Positions 35,932 through 48,569 of a DNA stretch of 64,000 nt are shown piece by piece. Below the pieces are notes generated by a model that ran no database searches, was not told the origin of the DNA, and worked only from the letters and a program-made list of their open reading frames with translations. Position 1 is the stretch's first letter, and the number at the start of each line of letters is the position of its first letter. Position numbers and translations under genes: made by a program. This stretch comes from Rhodamnia argentea (Eukaryota; Streptophyta; Magnoliopsida; Myrtales; Myrtaceae), in assembly GCF_020921035.1 (NCBI RefSeq), contig NC_063152.1:29325903-29389902 (forward strand). The letters run 5' to 3'.

Positions 35932-38171
35932 CTTAACTATTAGTTGTGACGCCATCTACACATTAAGCCAAAACCAAGCCAGTTTCTTCGCATATAAATA
36001 TCATCAATGCCCTCTATATTGTAAAGTAAACTGTGTTCTATATCATTTCACTAGATTAAACCAATCACAAATGCTTAAAAAAAAAAAATGCAATTCTTGC
36101 ATTGCTATTGATTATTATGTCTGCACAATGTGCTTGTGGTGTCGGGACATGATATATGTCTTTGAAGATCGACCCATAATTTTAATATTAAGATTATGGA
36201 TTATAGATGCGTTTTAATATGGTATTAGAACGTCAAATCAATCATATAAATCTCCTAAATATTTAAACTTATGTTGCCATTACCTGACCAAAAAGAACAA
36301 AAAAATGAAACTTGTTTTGCCAATAGAAGCTAGATGTGTGTACTTTACAGGAAAGAAACCGAACGGAGAAGATTATGATCCACTCTCTTGGAGGGTATTG
36401 TCAAAAGGAAACAAAAACCAGCCTCTCCAAAAGACCATTGACCCGATTAGTGGGTAACCCTAATTAATCTAAAGTAGACCATATATAAGCAAGTGGACAT
36501 TAGAATAGGATCTTGGCACATCATATGATAGATTCGCCTAATTGTTTTTATATGTACAGTATTAAAAATTGCCTTTCCACCGAGAAAATGCAAAGGCATC
36601 ACCCTAACTAGGAACCCATTTCGCATCTCTAACTGCTGGAAAAAAAAAATGTAGATGGCCCTCCAAATAAGTCATAGATTCTCGTGATCAATATAAAACT
36701 TCACCACTAGTTATTATACTAAATGAATCATTTGTTTACTTCTGGGTATCATGTAGCGACTTTATCTTATCACAAGGTCATGATCAAATAGTAAATTCTA
36801 TTCGTATTAAGTTACATCGTACTATGTGGTTCCCAAACACGTGGTTAGTTCCCTTAGGAGGCCTAGGTGTTAGAAAAGAAAAGAAATTACCGATACTAGA
36901 TGGGTATCGAAATAACAAAGTCTGAACTTATTTTTTTTCTTTAATTTGTGAGTGGCGAGCTAAAGATTGGTGCTATAAAATATAAATCGAGCAAGTCCTA
37001 GATTAAGATAGATTAGTTCGCATTGACGTAACTAATAAGTCATTAAAAACACAAAGGTAGAGGCAGCACCTCTGTTTCATCAAGTTCGTGCACTTGTGTG
37101 GGCACTTATATCTTCTTCTTTCATTTCTTGATATTATTATTATTATAATAATTTTCCATACTTTACAACTCAAACCGTAACGACATTTGTACAGAAACAT
37201 GCATGATTACGAATCAAAAGAGACCATGAAGAGCTAATGGAGGGAAAAAAGGGGGGAGAGAGAGAGATGTGGAAGAAGGATTAGGTTAAAAAAATGGAGG
37301 ACCAATTGATTTTTGCAACTTTTGAGAAGGGATTAATTGGTCAGTGAGCTCGCTTTCGAACCATGGTGGTGGGTGGTGGTGCTGCGGTGGTGGTGGGTGG
37401 TGGCACTGACGGCCAAAAGGTGGACGAAGAAAGAAGAGGGCCGTCCAGGGTGGGGGAAGAGGACAAGAGAGCTGGCCCCACGCGCCGCACCACCATCTTC
37501 CCCCACTTGCCCTAATTTTTACCCTTGTTTCTTGATAGATTCACTCTAAGCACGCCGCGCGCTCCGGCCGTCCGTAGTTTTGACTTGTTCTGTAGAATCA
37601 AGTCAGTCAAAAATTAAAAGACGACGAAAATTTTCGTGTAATTCATCTGGATATGTAAGTCGGGGCGCTTTCTCCGCATTTTGATTGGCTCCGTTCGTTA
37701 GCTTGTCCATCGATGATGTTCCGTTTTCTAGGATTTCTGTCCTAATCCATCTGATTAGTCAACTTTGCTTAAACCATGGTTAAGTTCCACCTCAGGAAAA
37801 GTCTAATCCCTCCAAAAACGCATCAATCATGCACAACCCCGTCCACACAAATTCATCTAGGTTTTTTTTATTGTTTAATTGATGATGAAGTCCGTGTCTT
37901 TTTCTTATTAAGCTCTGGTCCATTGGATTAGTAATGCCCAGGATAAAACCCAACTCTCTGGGAACCCTCTTTTCGAGAAAAGAAACGCGACTCGCGGTGA
38001 TACATGCATATTAGTTCACATTGACCAGATAATCAAAAGAACGCGAAATCATATCTCATCTAACTTCAAATAAAATTAATCTCACACTGTTTATTTTTTT
38101 CCTCATCACATGGCGCTATATTTTCGAAATCATGTGTACCAATTACGCTTTGGAATGAGACTATAGACTAA
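35932..38171. other. Gene-free region and distal AHL promoter
   Basis: Mostly A/T-rich. 37364-37415 is a GGTGGT-rich low-complexity stretch. No gene. Confidence 0.4.
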
Positions 38172-38256
38172 TATATATAAAGCAAATATGGAGCTGCATG
38201 AATTTTATATTCTTCATATATTACACCTTTTGAGACTTTGTTTATTCCCACCCCCC

Positions 38257-38298
<42 letters not shown>
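38172..38298 (+). promoter_or_regulatory. TATA box and CT-repeat leader of the AHL gene
   Basis: TATATATAAAG at 38172-38182 is a good TATA box about 520 bp before the AHL start. A (CT)n run at about 38258-38297 and further CT/TTC-rich sequence then fill a leader of roughly 490 bp. Confidence 0.55.
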
Positions 38299-38299
<1 letters not shown>

Positions 38300-38702
38300 T
38301 CATCTTCTTCATTTTGCCTTCCTCTCTACTCCATCCTTGGGGTTCCCGTCTTCTTCTTGTAGCTGTTTTATATCATCATCATCTTCTTCTTCTTCTTCTC
38401 CCTCATTCCTCTTCCTTTTCCTTTTTCCTTTTTAAGCTTTCTATAATCTCTGCGCCTGTGTATTCAAATCAAGATTTCAAGTTCCCCAGCTCCACTCTCT
38501 CTCCTCTCTTTCTCTTTCCCTTTCTCCTCTTTGTTCTTTTATGATTACTGCCCACGAAAACCTCCACTGTGTGTTAGTTTTTAAAATTTTTCCCTTGCTC
38601 ACTTCACAATAAAAAAGAAGGGAAAAATTCTAAGTAATAATTTTTTTTTTTGTTTGGCCACCTTGTTTTCTGTTTCGTCTTCCCCTTTTTGATGCCGAGC
38701 TC

Positions 38703-39551
38703 ATGATGGCTGGTCTGGATTTAGGCACTGCTTCTCGCTTCCTCCCTCATCTCCAACTCCAACGTCACAGCGACTCTGGAGACGACCCGAGTAACCCTAG
38801 CCATAACCCTTATTCTGGCGACCCCCACGATGACGGATCCCACCACCACGGCCTCGATCTGGGCGCCGCCGCCAACCCTGGGCCTGGCGACATCGTCGCC
38901 CGCCGGCCCCGGGGCCGACCCCCGGGTTCCAAGAACAAGCCGAAGCCGCCGGTCATCATCACCAGGGAGAGCGCCAACACGCTCCGGGCGCACATCCTCG
39001 AGGTCGGCAGCGGGTGCGACGTGTTCGAGTGCGTCGCGACGTACGCGCGGCGGCGGCAGCGTGGGGTCTGCATCCTCAGCGGGAGCGGCACAGTGACCAA
39101 CGTCAGCCTCCGGCAGCCGGCCGCGGCCGGGGCCGTGGTGACGCTGCACGGCCGGTTCGAGATCCTGTCGCTCTCGGGGTCGTTCCTCCCGCCGCCGGCG
39201 CCCCCGGGGGCCACGAGCCTCACGGTGTTCCTGGCGGGAGGGCAAGGGCAGGTGGTCGGAGGCAGCGTGGTTGGGGAGCTGACCGCGGCCGGGCCGGTCA
39301 TTGTCATCGCTGCCTCCTTCACCAATGTCGCCTACGAGAGGTTGCCGCTTGACGAGGAGGAGCAGCAGCTACATATGCAGCCGCCAGCCTCGCAGCCGCC
39401 GTCCGGAGGTGGGGCCGCCACTGGTAACTCGTACCCAGATCCGTCGTCGGGGCTTCCCTTCTTCAATTTGCCGCTCAACAACATGGGGTCTGTTCAGTTG
39501 CCGGTGGAGAATTGGCCAGGAAATAACTCAGTACCACGTCCTCCATTTTGA
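38703..39551 (+). CDS. AT-hook motif nuclear-localized protein (AHL, clade A, AHL22/23-like), 282 aa
   Basis: Intronless, as usual for clade A AHL genes. The N-terminus [12 protein letters not shown] and a His/Gly/Asp-rich region lead to one AT-hook, [12 protein letters not shown] at 68-79 (core R70-G71-R72-P73), which binds the minor groove of A/T-rich DNA. A PPC/DUF296 domain follows at about 84-205, with conserved [38 protein letters not shown] and [11 protein letters not shown]. It mediates trimer formation and partner binding. The tail LPFFNLP...VENWPGNN matches the AHL22/23/24 group. These nuclear proteins repress growth and flowering genes by altering chromatin. The gene is strikingly GC-rich (about 38850-39350) compared with its surroundings. 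Either of two adjacent ATGs could start it. Frame intact. Confidence 0.95.
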   Translation: MMAGLDLGTASRFLPHLQLQRHSDSGDDPSNPSHNPYSGDPHDDGSHHHGLDLGAAANPGPGDIVARRPRGRPPGSKNKPKPPVIITRESANTLRAHILEVGSGCDVFECVATYARRRQRGVCILSGSGTVTNVSLRQPAAAGAVVTLHGRFEILSLSGSFLPPPAPPGATSLTVFLAGGQGQVVGGSVVGELTAAGPVIVIAASFTNVAYERLPLDEEEQQLHMQPPASQPPSGGGAATGNSYPDPSSGLPFFNLPLNNMGSVQLPVENWPGNNSVPRPPF

Positions 39552-42500
39552 GAAGCAGCACGAAAAATAAAGAGGTTGCCGATGAAGACGACGACGATCA
39601 ATCCCCTCTCCAAGGTCAGCGATTTCCCAGAATCTATTTCGCAAGGTTCTTGATGGTGATGATGATCATGGTTAACTCGGATTAATTCTGTGTTGATGTC
39701 TCTTTAGCTCTTTCTTTCTTCTTTTCTTTTCTGGGTTAATTTTCTTCTGTGCGTTCATCTTTTTCTAGTTTCTCTTTTGGGGTTTGGAAGTAGTGTCTCC
39801 GAATCTATCTTCTTGAGCATTGTGGGACTCATCCTTCTTCTTCTTCTTCTTCTTCTTCTTCTTCTTCCTCCCTCTGTGTATGATTGACTGGGTTTGAGTT
39901 TGAACCAATTGAAGCTTTAGAGAACAATTAATTTCACGGTGTATAACTATATGGCCTGTGCTTGAATCCTCAGATTTAATTATCCCCCTAGGTTTTTGCT
40001 TCTGACCTCTCCATCAAGTTGACATATTTTTTAGAATCTCTTCATGGTTTTTCCACTTTATGGATAGATTGTCTATATAGTCTAAACGCATAGATATATG
40101 TTCTCGAATTTATGAATGTTGCAGGTAAGAATAATAAAGGATTTCTCAGCATGTTTTGACTGTTTGTGTGCATTGTTTTTTTACACAAACTACATTGGGG
40201 ATTCTTCTTGTTAAGTGGGCTTTCTGTGTTGTGTCGATGCCACACCAGCACAGGTTTCAGTGTCAAGTTCTCCTACAACCTATTTGTCCTCTTGGTCTTT
40301 GCGAAAAACATGGGATTCACGACGATGATCACTGTTTTTGTTTTTATCATAATAAGTTGGGTGCACTAATAACTACACAGCGTGTCCTAGACAAATGATA
40401 ATAGTGTACAGTTCATGTAATTGCTAATCAACTATTTAAGGTGGCTAATTTTCTCAGAGCATAGAGTCAATTTTTCACTGCGATCTGATCCGTGGCCTAA
40501 GATTAGAACCATCTAGGATGATCACTTGATTTTAACAACCAGCAATGTGCAAAACATTGCCCAATGAAAAATGTTCGAAAGGGAAGCAAATATAATGTTT
40601 TCTTTATTTTTTCAGAAGCATGTTGCCTTGTAGAAAGTACAACTTCTTTCTTCAAGTGTGAGCTGAATATACACAAACTAACCTATAGATATCTACACTC
40701 TTCGGGACTTTTTTTATGATTAAAAGCTGGTCGTGTTTATTTAGGTACTTCCTAAGTCTACATATGTAGAAGGCATACTAATTTTTATGGTGACATTTTG
40801 AGTACACATTGTGGAGACATGATTAGAAGATCTTTGTTAGATATATGTTGAAGCTTTTTTTTTTTTTGCAATGTTTCTTTTGCTATAAAAGGAAACTAAA
40901 TTAAAGTTTTTCCGCGCACTTGCTTCCGTCTGAAAAATAGAAGTGATGACCCAGTTCAGTTGCAACCAAGCTCTTTAGTTATAATTCAGGATGTTTATTC
41001 ATCATTACACAGTCGGTCACGTCTTAGAATACCTTCCTGAGAATGTATCATTTGTTAGTTATGCATATAATTGTTAGCACTCGTCTACATATCATCCAAT
41101 AAAAGTGGTGGGAACGCAATTTTGCTGTGTGGGTGTTTGCGCTTAACTGTGCATCAATCAAGCCGAACATTCAAATACCCAATGTAAATAGAGAGTCAAA
41201 AAAAAAAAAAAAAAAAAAACCTTATCATATTAAACACCGATTGTTCCCTAAAGTTTAGATTTCTTGATAGTTGATGGGGTTTGGTATGTGTTGTTGTGCT
41301 TACCATGGTACTGAAAATACCCATCTAGGTCATTACTAACCCTAATCGTCCAGATGCAATATAACTGTGCCATTCGATGCCCATCTCTTTGCTTAGCTAA
41401 TCGCCTTTCTTTAGTGGTCTAAATCAATTATCCGAGGAAGATGTTTCGGTGGTTCGATTTGATGATACAAGTGGGATCATACAAGAAGTCTCACTAGTTT
41501 AATTCCATCGTTTTATTCGCCTTTGGGCTTTTTTTAACCACCATTCTGTTGATTTAGATAACCTTGTGATGAAAAAGCCGGCATCTCTAATCTTGGTTGT
41601 AGTTTGTATGAATTGGTGATGAGGAAGCCCAACTCCAGTCCTCGTTCTAAACAGCATCGTGTATGCTTCGATTCACTTCCTAGAAGTAAGAATTTTTCTT
41701 TGGGGATTCTTTTGTTTTCTGAACTTCTGCTTAGCAACAAAGAGGAACAGATTTGAACATATCGTTTTCGCACCAGGAAGACGGCGACGACTGCGAAGAT
41801 CGCAACAGCGTGGTCGGGTATATAGTTCCGGGTTGCAATGCCTACCTAATACGAGATGAAACCTCGCGGAATCTTCGTTGATTAAGAAAACAAAAACCTA
41901 GCTGTAGTGTGGAAGAGATAAGGTCTTAACTTTTGCTGATGCAGATATAATAGTGCAAGTGTGCGGTGGAATCGTCACTAACAAAACCTGGATTGAGATG
42001 CTAACCACCCAGGGTCGCATGCGGGGCTACCTAATTTGATTCTGATAAGTGTCGCTTTAGGCACACATAAGCAAGAGCAGTTAAGTCATGCAAAGATATA
42101 TTTTTATACGTGCAAGTTAACCACAACGAAGCTTACATTAGATTTCATATTATCGGGTAGTTATCAACCACATTTCCATGCATTTGTCCAAAGAAACCAT
42201 GCCTAAGAAATTTGTCTAGGCATATCAAAAGTCATCTGTCATTCTCTCGTTCACCTGTCATACTTTTCTCGTTAGTAGACTCATCAAACTGGTGGATCGG
42301 GTCAGGCCAGTTCGAAAAGGGCTCACCCCAAATAAATCCATTCAACCATTTTTGATCCATTTCCATGCAATGCAAATCTTGTGACCTATACACTTCCATA
42401 ATTATCCCAATTTATAAAAACTTATACCCAAACCGAGGTGAGAATGCAGAATAAGGATGAGGAACGAAGAAAAAGTCATAGAGGTGGATTGGGTCTAAGT

Positions 42501-42784
42501 AAAATTTTCAACTCATTCAAATCATTATGAATCATTTACTGAATCTGAAGATGATACTCAAACATCCCTCAAGGAGTATTATCATTAGCCTGTAGAGAGA
42601 ATGGGGTGACAACATGGTCTAGAGATCTATCAGAATTGTACTTTCAATGTCCCGAAAACACGTGATGGATTAACAATTAACATGAAGTCAAGTCGGGAAC
42701 CAAAGGGCGTGCAGCAATTATGGGAACTACGTACATTCGATCGTACCTATTATAGAGAAAAGATGAAAGGACAAAAAATTACCC
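39552..42784. other. AHL 3' flank and gene-free DNA
   Basis: Contains the AHL 3'UTR, a (CTT)n run at 39834-39866 and a poly-A run at about 41199-41219. A short open stretch near 41777-41870 reads EDGDDCEDRNSVVGYIVPGC after an AG and might be an exon relic, but I cannot place it. No other gene. Confidence 0.4.
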
Positions 42785-43369
42785 ATTACTGAGAATTTGC
42801 TCCTAGAAAAAAAAATGGGGTCTTCAGCTGCTCAATTCATTCTTGGGAGGCCATATCGGGAGAGAAAGTATTTCCAAATGAATTGTTCCGACCTTAGATG
42901 TGGACTCACTGACTCGATCTAGCTGTGTCGACTCAAATGAAAAAATCAATTGTCACATCACTTTACAAAATAGAAGAGAAGATAAAGCTGATAAGAAATT
43001 GCATTCATGCACTTATTCACCTAAGAATCAATACTTGTTAGCACTACACAGTATGTAGAATTTGGCCAATCCATGTCCGAACATTGTGAATATGCGATAA
43101 AGGAGAGTTTCTTGCTCCTACTAGGTTTAGCTCCATTTACTTGTCCTTGCTTAACGATAAGTATGTTTTTCGGTTATCAAATCTTTTGCAATATCAGGGA
43201 GTGTGTGTATATATATGATCAATTCCAAACTTTCTCCACTTCACTGATCAATTTAGCAGCTTCCTTTATGAACTTCTTCAGGGTGATTAAGGAGACAACG
43301 AGACATCCTTCGTTTTGCTAGGGAATCAAGCCGAAACATAGGGCTTGGATCATAATTTGGGCTCAATAG

Positions 43370-43633
43370 TCAGCCCAATTCGAAAATAGCTAAACAGCTA
43401 TTGCATTCCACCCCTACTTTGCGGGTAGAAGAGTCTCCAGTTTTTATTGAAAGTAGAGTTCGAGGAGCACAAATATTGTTGTCAGCTCGATCAATTTCTG
43501 TCTTCAAAAGTTCAAATACTCTGTTTGAGCAGCTGGCAAGCCGAACCAAGTAATAGACCAGAAGTAATATATATATATATATATATATAAGTTTCTCATT
43601 CAGCTGGTCGATTAATTTTGCTTCATGTTCCAA
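43370..43633 (-). other. 87-aa open frame, paralogous to 51049-51303
   Basis: Reads EAKLIDQLNEKL, a hydrophobic run, then RVFELLKTEIDRADNN and ends CLAIFELG. Unit C keeps the same frame at 84 aa; unit B does not. Differences between A and C are largely replacements, which argues against selection. An exon-like AAACAG precedes RVFELL. I do not recognise it; it may be a fragment of a captured gene. Confidence 0.25.
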
Positions 43634-43651
43634 AGTGCTTGTTGGTAGATG

Positions 43652-44250
43652 ATATTTTTTTGGAGAAATTATAAAAAAAAGTCTTAATCTATCCTAAACT
43701 TTTTTTTTTTGGTCAATTGAGTCCTAAACCTATTCAAATTTTAACAATTGAGTCTATGAGGCCAATTTTGATAAAAAATTGATGACATGGGCCCCGGTCG
43801 TTGACCAATTATCCTACGTGGCGCCGCCAAGACCGACGTAAATTTTCTTCTGTCTTTATTTCTTGTCTTTTATTTCATTATTAAGTGTCACCAACAACGG
43901 CAACGACCTTTCCCCGGTTAGCCAGGGCTGCGAACCCTCGCCCTTGCCTAGTGGCCAGTAGAGATCTATAGGCCTTGGCCAGTGGCCACCGTTCCTTAAC
44001 AATAAAAAATGAAAAAAAAAAGACATAAAAACTATTAAAAAATTCAAAAACAATAAAAAAAATATTCACATCAGCATCGGCAGTTCCACATAGGATGGTT
44101 GGCGTCCATGTCATCCATTTCCGGCTAAAATTGACTTGATGGACTAAAATGACACAATTTGAAAAGGGTTTAAGACTTGATTGGGAAAAAAATTAAGATT
44201 GAATTGCCATAATTGCAATGAGTTTAAGAATTTTTTGATAATTTTCCCCT
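43652..44250. mobile_element. Fold-back Mutator-like element, unit A
   Basis: Arms with 'CCTAAACCTATTCAAATTTT' and its inverse enclose a GC-rich core. Same family as 35163-35924. Boundaries approximate; no clean TSD. Confidence 0.6.
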
Positions 44251-44913
44251 GCTTTCTTTTCAATACCATTTATAGAGTTACCTCGTGTCTTATTAGGTAG
44301 TAAAAAAGGAATATTAATTTTTTTTGGTCGAACAGGGACAGTAGTTTACGGCGTTAAAATTTTGTATTCGGGTTAGGTCTTTTTCATACCATTTTTTTAA
44401 TGTATTATAGGAGCTCCTGGGACAGACGAAGTATCTTAGACATATCCAATGCATTACGTATCAAAAATCTATGTCTTGTTTGACTTTTTTTTTTGGGCTC
44501 GTTTATTTGGTTTGTTTTACTTTTCCTTATTGGTAATTTGCTCAATTGAAATTCATACAATCTATAGTATTCTCTCTCTCTCTTCAATTTATCTCCCTTT
44601 AATAGGTGGAGTTTGTATTTTGCAAAGTGCAATCGATCAAGGCTCAAGTTTTGTTCTTGAAGCAGGAGTTTGGGGCTTCAAAGTACTTCTTACTCCGTCA
44701 TTATTGCCCTTCGACTGACTCCCAGCCTGTGATATTGTATCACTACGACAACACACAACGGACACGTAAGCAGCCATGTCAGCTTGTGCCACTTAGCCTT
44801 CATAAGCCGATTGGTTCTCTCTTTAGTACACCAAATCACTTACCTAGATATTTTTTGGATCTTTCTCAAAGCTCATGTTGACTTATTCTAAGACACCTTG
44901 AGTTTGAGGAGGA

Positions 44914-45163
44914 TGTTGGAGATGATTACGATATTTCACTTAATTCTCCATGTCTCTAGATATTATGCATGTATCTCACTTGATTGTAGATAATTCTTAT
45001 TGATTTATAATTGAGGTCACCATTATCTTGATAGATAACATCTATGTGTTCTTCATAATGAGATAGATAAAAATATATATAAATTATCAAACTCTCTTTT
45101 CCATAATATTGCTATCTGTGATGACTTAAAATTATTAGAAGTTTGAATATCGTAATACAAGCA
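44914..45163 (+). mobile_element. Copia-like LTR start with polypurine tract, unit A
   Basis: A polypurine tract TTGAGTTTGAGGAGGA runs directly into TGTTGGAGATGATTA, the standard junction between the internal region and the 3' LTR of a Ty1/copia element or TRIM. I set the LTR end at a CA about 250 bp on, which is uncertain. No gag-pol or 5' LTR/PBS was found. Confidence 0.55.
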
Positions 45164-45244
45164 TTGAGACGTTCTGTACTCTTTATAATGCTTGAATGTT
45201 GGTAATAAAATGGGCAAAACGATTTAAAGTGTCTATTAGTGTTG

Positions 45245-45640
45245 TTTTCTTGGAAAATTATCAAAAATTATCGAAAATTATCAAAAACCTATTACTCTTT
45301 GATCTATTCGGTCCTAAATCTTTTAATTGCTACAAATTGAGTTATGAACATTTTTACAACTTTCCAATTATAAATTACTTATATGGACGCCGACTATCTT
45401 ACATAGCATGGTCAACATGTACGTGAAATTTTTTCAAATTTTTGATTTTTTTTTTTGTTAAGGGGCGGCTGTCGCTAGCCGGCCATTGGCAGCAAACGAA
45501 ACTTGCAGCCCTCTTGGCCACCGGACGAGGGCTCGTGGCATTCACATACGGCCGGCAAGCCCTCACTCGGAGCTGAGCTGGAGCCGCCGGTCGAGGTCGC
45601 AGCCCTCTCATAGAGTTGGCGAGGTCGGCGAGACTTTTGT
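45245..45640. mobile_element. Half fold-back element, unit A
   Basis: Left arm and GC-rich core (about 45470-45620) only. The same half-element sits at the equivalent place in units B (48655-49030), C (52975-53330), D (56510-56880) and E (60240-60610), so the truncation predates the array. Confidence 0.55.
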
Positions 45641-45699
45641 TACATATTGTGGTGATCTCTTAACTCGAAAACGATAATGAAAAATTGCGTAATGTGACA

Positions 45700-46499
45700 C
45701 CGTGATTTTCCTTTTTTTTTTTTTTTTTGAAGGTTTTCCACATAAAAAATTTGTGCATCTTCTTCATCTTTGATTTTTTCTCTTTCACGATTCTTATTTC
45801 CGGCACATGTCGTGTAGTAAAAGGTCATATAATTAAAAGTGTGAGTACGAACATCGAACAAGCAGAAAAACATCGTGAAATACATAATTACAATCGTGGC
45901 AATAAAAAGTTACTATTGCCTGCATTACAGCCACTCCTAATCTTCTCGAAGAACACTAGAACAAGGCCCAAATGAACTTAAACTTGTACTAGAATCTCAT
46001 CTATCATAGCAAGATTTGGCACGTCTTGTGAGCTCTTCGATCCTCACGCCGCGTACAGGAAAGACACTTCCACCTGCGACCAAGGAAGGAACAAAAAGGA
46101 AGAATCAGTCATCACTACGAAAGGGAAATTTGATTAGAAATAAGAACCCCAGTAATAACCAAGAAAATTTAATTAATACTCAATTAGCCTTCTCTGAAAT
46201 GCATATTACCGATGCGCATGTGATTAACGTGCAAAATCCAAATTTTCAGAAAATCGAAACTTTACCCTTGCCATGTTGATACTGACAAAAGAAATGAATT
46301 TTGATTGGATCGGTGACTTACAAGGAAAAAAGTAGAGGAAACTTTGTCGTCAAATAAGTTTTTTGGTAAATCACTGTCCCGACATAGGTAGTTCTCCGAT
46401 CACTTTGCTTGAATAGAGCTTTTTTTTTTTTTTTTTTGTTGGGGGGGGTTGATTTGCTTTTGAGAATGATCAATTCAATGGGTATCGGCCATATTTATA
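45700..46499 (-). other. Spliced-transcript-like module, unit A
   Basis: On the minus strand: TATAAATAT at 46491-46499; exon-like sequence ending CTT|GTAAGTC at 46322; an intron of 248 bp (46074-46321) ending TCGCAG; then a second exon from 46073. The frame LPKNLFDDK...FFL|VEVSFLYAA-stop stays open across the junction but has no ATG after the upstream stop. Possible non-coding RNA or relic gene. Confidence 0.4.
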
Positions 46500-46794
46500 G
46501 CCTAAGGAGCACTAGTTGCTCGAATCAGAATAGTGTCGCTGATTTATGCACTTACATTTCATCATGTGAGACCTTATGGTAACCTAATCATGAATTATAA
46601 AAGGTTGGATTATTTGCCAATCGTGCAATGCCAATATTTGGTTGACTTTTAATTCATGTCGATCCTTTTAAGTAAATTCTTTCTAAGTTAGTGATTAATT
46701 GCGTCAGATGTTAGGCTTGCAATATATTAGTCGTGAGTGATGCAAGTGCCAAGAAATACTAAAGCCAATATTGGTCGAAATTGAAAGTAGAGTT

Positions 46795-46810
46795 TTTTTT
46801 TTGGTCGAAA
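46795..46810 (-). mobile_element. 16-bp poly-T micro-insertion at the A/B junction
   Basis: TTTTTTTTGGTCGAAA lies between AATTGAAAGTAGAGTT (46779-46794) and AATCGAAAGTAGAGTT (46811-46826), a 16-bp TSD with one mismatch. On the minus strand it reads TTTCGACC plus poly-A, like the insertion at 20472. Unit A at about 43450 shows the empty site. Confidence 0.65.
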
Positions 46811-47031
46811 AATCGAAAGTAGAGTTCGAGGAGCACTAATATTGTTGTCAGGTCGTCTATTTCTGTCTTCAGAAGTTCAAATACTCTGTTTGAGCAGCTG
46901 GCAAGCCGAACCAAGTAATAGACCAGAAGTTAAAAAAAAATATATATAAATAAGTTTCTCATTCAGCTGGTCGATCAATTTCGCTTCATGTTCCAAAGTG
47001 CTTGTTGGTGGATAATATTTTCTTGGAGAAA

Positions 47032-47665
47032 TTATCAAAAAAATCATAAATCTATCGTAGTTGTGCTAATTTAGTTCTAAACTTTTTTTTTTCCAATTGA
47101 ATCCTAAACCTATTCAAATTTTAACAATTTTGAGTCAATTCGATCAATTTTTATCAGAAATTGATGACGTGGATGCCAATCATTCATTAACCATCCTACG
47201 TGGCACTGACCGCACTAACGAGAATTTTTTTCGATCTTTATTTCTTTTCTTTTATTTTCATTATTAAGTGTCGACGACAACCGGCTGAGTGCAAGGGCAA
47301 TGACCCTTTCCCCGATTAGCGAGGGCTCACTGCCTTTGCTCAAATCTAGGCTAGGGTTGCAAGCCCTTGCCCTCGCCTAGTGGCCGGTAGATGTCTTTGG
47401 GCCTTGGCCAGTGGCCACTGTCCCTTAACAAAAAAAAAAAAAAACTGAAAAAAAAGACAGAAAAACTAATAAAAAATTCACATCAGTATCGACAATGCCA
47501 CGTAGGACGGCCGACTTCTATGTCATTTATTTTTGGCTAAAATTGCTTTGATGGACTAAATTAGAAAAATTTGAAAAGGGTTTAAGACTCAATTGGAAAA
47601 AAAAAAAAAAGGACTGAATTGCCACAATTGTAATAAGTTTGGGATTTTTTTTTGTAATTTTCCCC
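47032..47665. mobile_element. Fold-back Mutator-like element, unit B
   Basis: Counterpart of the unit A element, with inverted 'CCTAAACCTATTC' arms and a GC-rich core at about 47280-47430. Ends approximate. Confidence 0.58.
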
Positions 47666-48268
47666 TACTTTCTTTTCAATACCTCCTACAGAGTTACTGA
47701 GGTCTTTTTCATACCATTTTTTTTTATGTATTATAGGAGCTCCTAGGACGGAAGAAGTGTCCTAGACATATCCAACGCATTACGTATCAAAATTCTATTG
47801 TTTTGTCTCTCTCTCTCTCTCTTTTTTGGGCTCGTTTATTTGGTTTGTTTTACTTTTCCTTCTTGGTAATTTGTTCAATTGAAATTCATACAATATATAG
47901 TATTTTCTCTCTCTTCAATTTATCTCCCTTTATAGGTGGAGTTTGTATTTTGTAAAGTGCAATCAATCAAGGCTCAACTTTTGTTCTTGAAGCGAGAATT
48001 TGGGGCTTCAAAGTACTTCTCGCTCCATCATTATTATCCTTCGTCATAGATCCCTTATCACTGACTCCTAGCCTACGACACTGTATCACCACCACAACAC
48101 ACAATAGTCACGTAAGCAGCCACATCAGCTTGTGCCACGTAGCCTTCATATGCCGGTTGGTTCTCTCTTTAGGACACCAAATCACTTTGGTTATCTACCT
48201 AGGCATTTTTCGGATCTTTCTCCAAGCTCATGTTGACTTATTCTAAGACACCTTAAGTTTGAGGAGGA

Positions 48269-48569
48269 TGTTGAAGATGACAATGATATTTCACTTAATT
48301 CTTCATATCTCTAGGTGTTATCCATATATCTCACTTGATTGTACATATTCCTTATTGATTTATAATTGAGGTCATGATTATCTTGATAGATAATCATCTA
48401 TGTGTTCTTCATAATGAGATAGATAAAAATATATAAACTATACTTTTGAAAGATCAATACATACTTACCTTACCAATATATATATAAACTATCAAATTCT
48501 CTTTTCCGTAATATTCTTATATGTGATAACTAAAAAATCTTAGAAGTTTGAATCATCGTAATACAAGCA
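48269..48569 (+). mobile_element. Copia-like LTR start, unit B
   Basis: Polypurine tract GTTTGAGGAGGA followed by TGTTGAAGATGA; one substitution relative to unit A. End set by analogy. Confidence 0.5.

Noticed and set aside
36217..36230. TGGTATTAGAAC resembling a copia primer-binding site
   Set aside because: Two mismatches to the usual initiator-Met PBS, and no LTR end or internal region beside it.
37337..37549. Trp-rich 70-aa frame
   Set aside because: Encoded by a GGTGGT simple repeat.
38721..39352. Long frames on both strands within the AHL gene
   Set aside because: Shadows of the GC-rich AHL coding frame; only the + frame at 38703 has AT-hook and PPC motifs.
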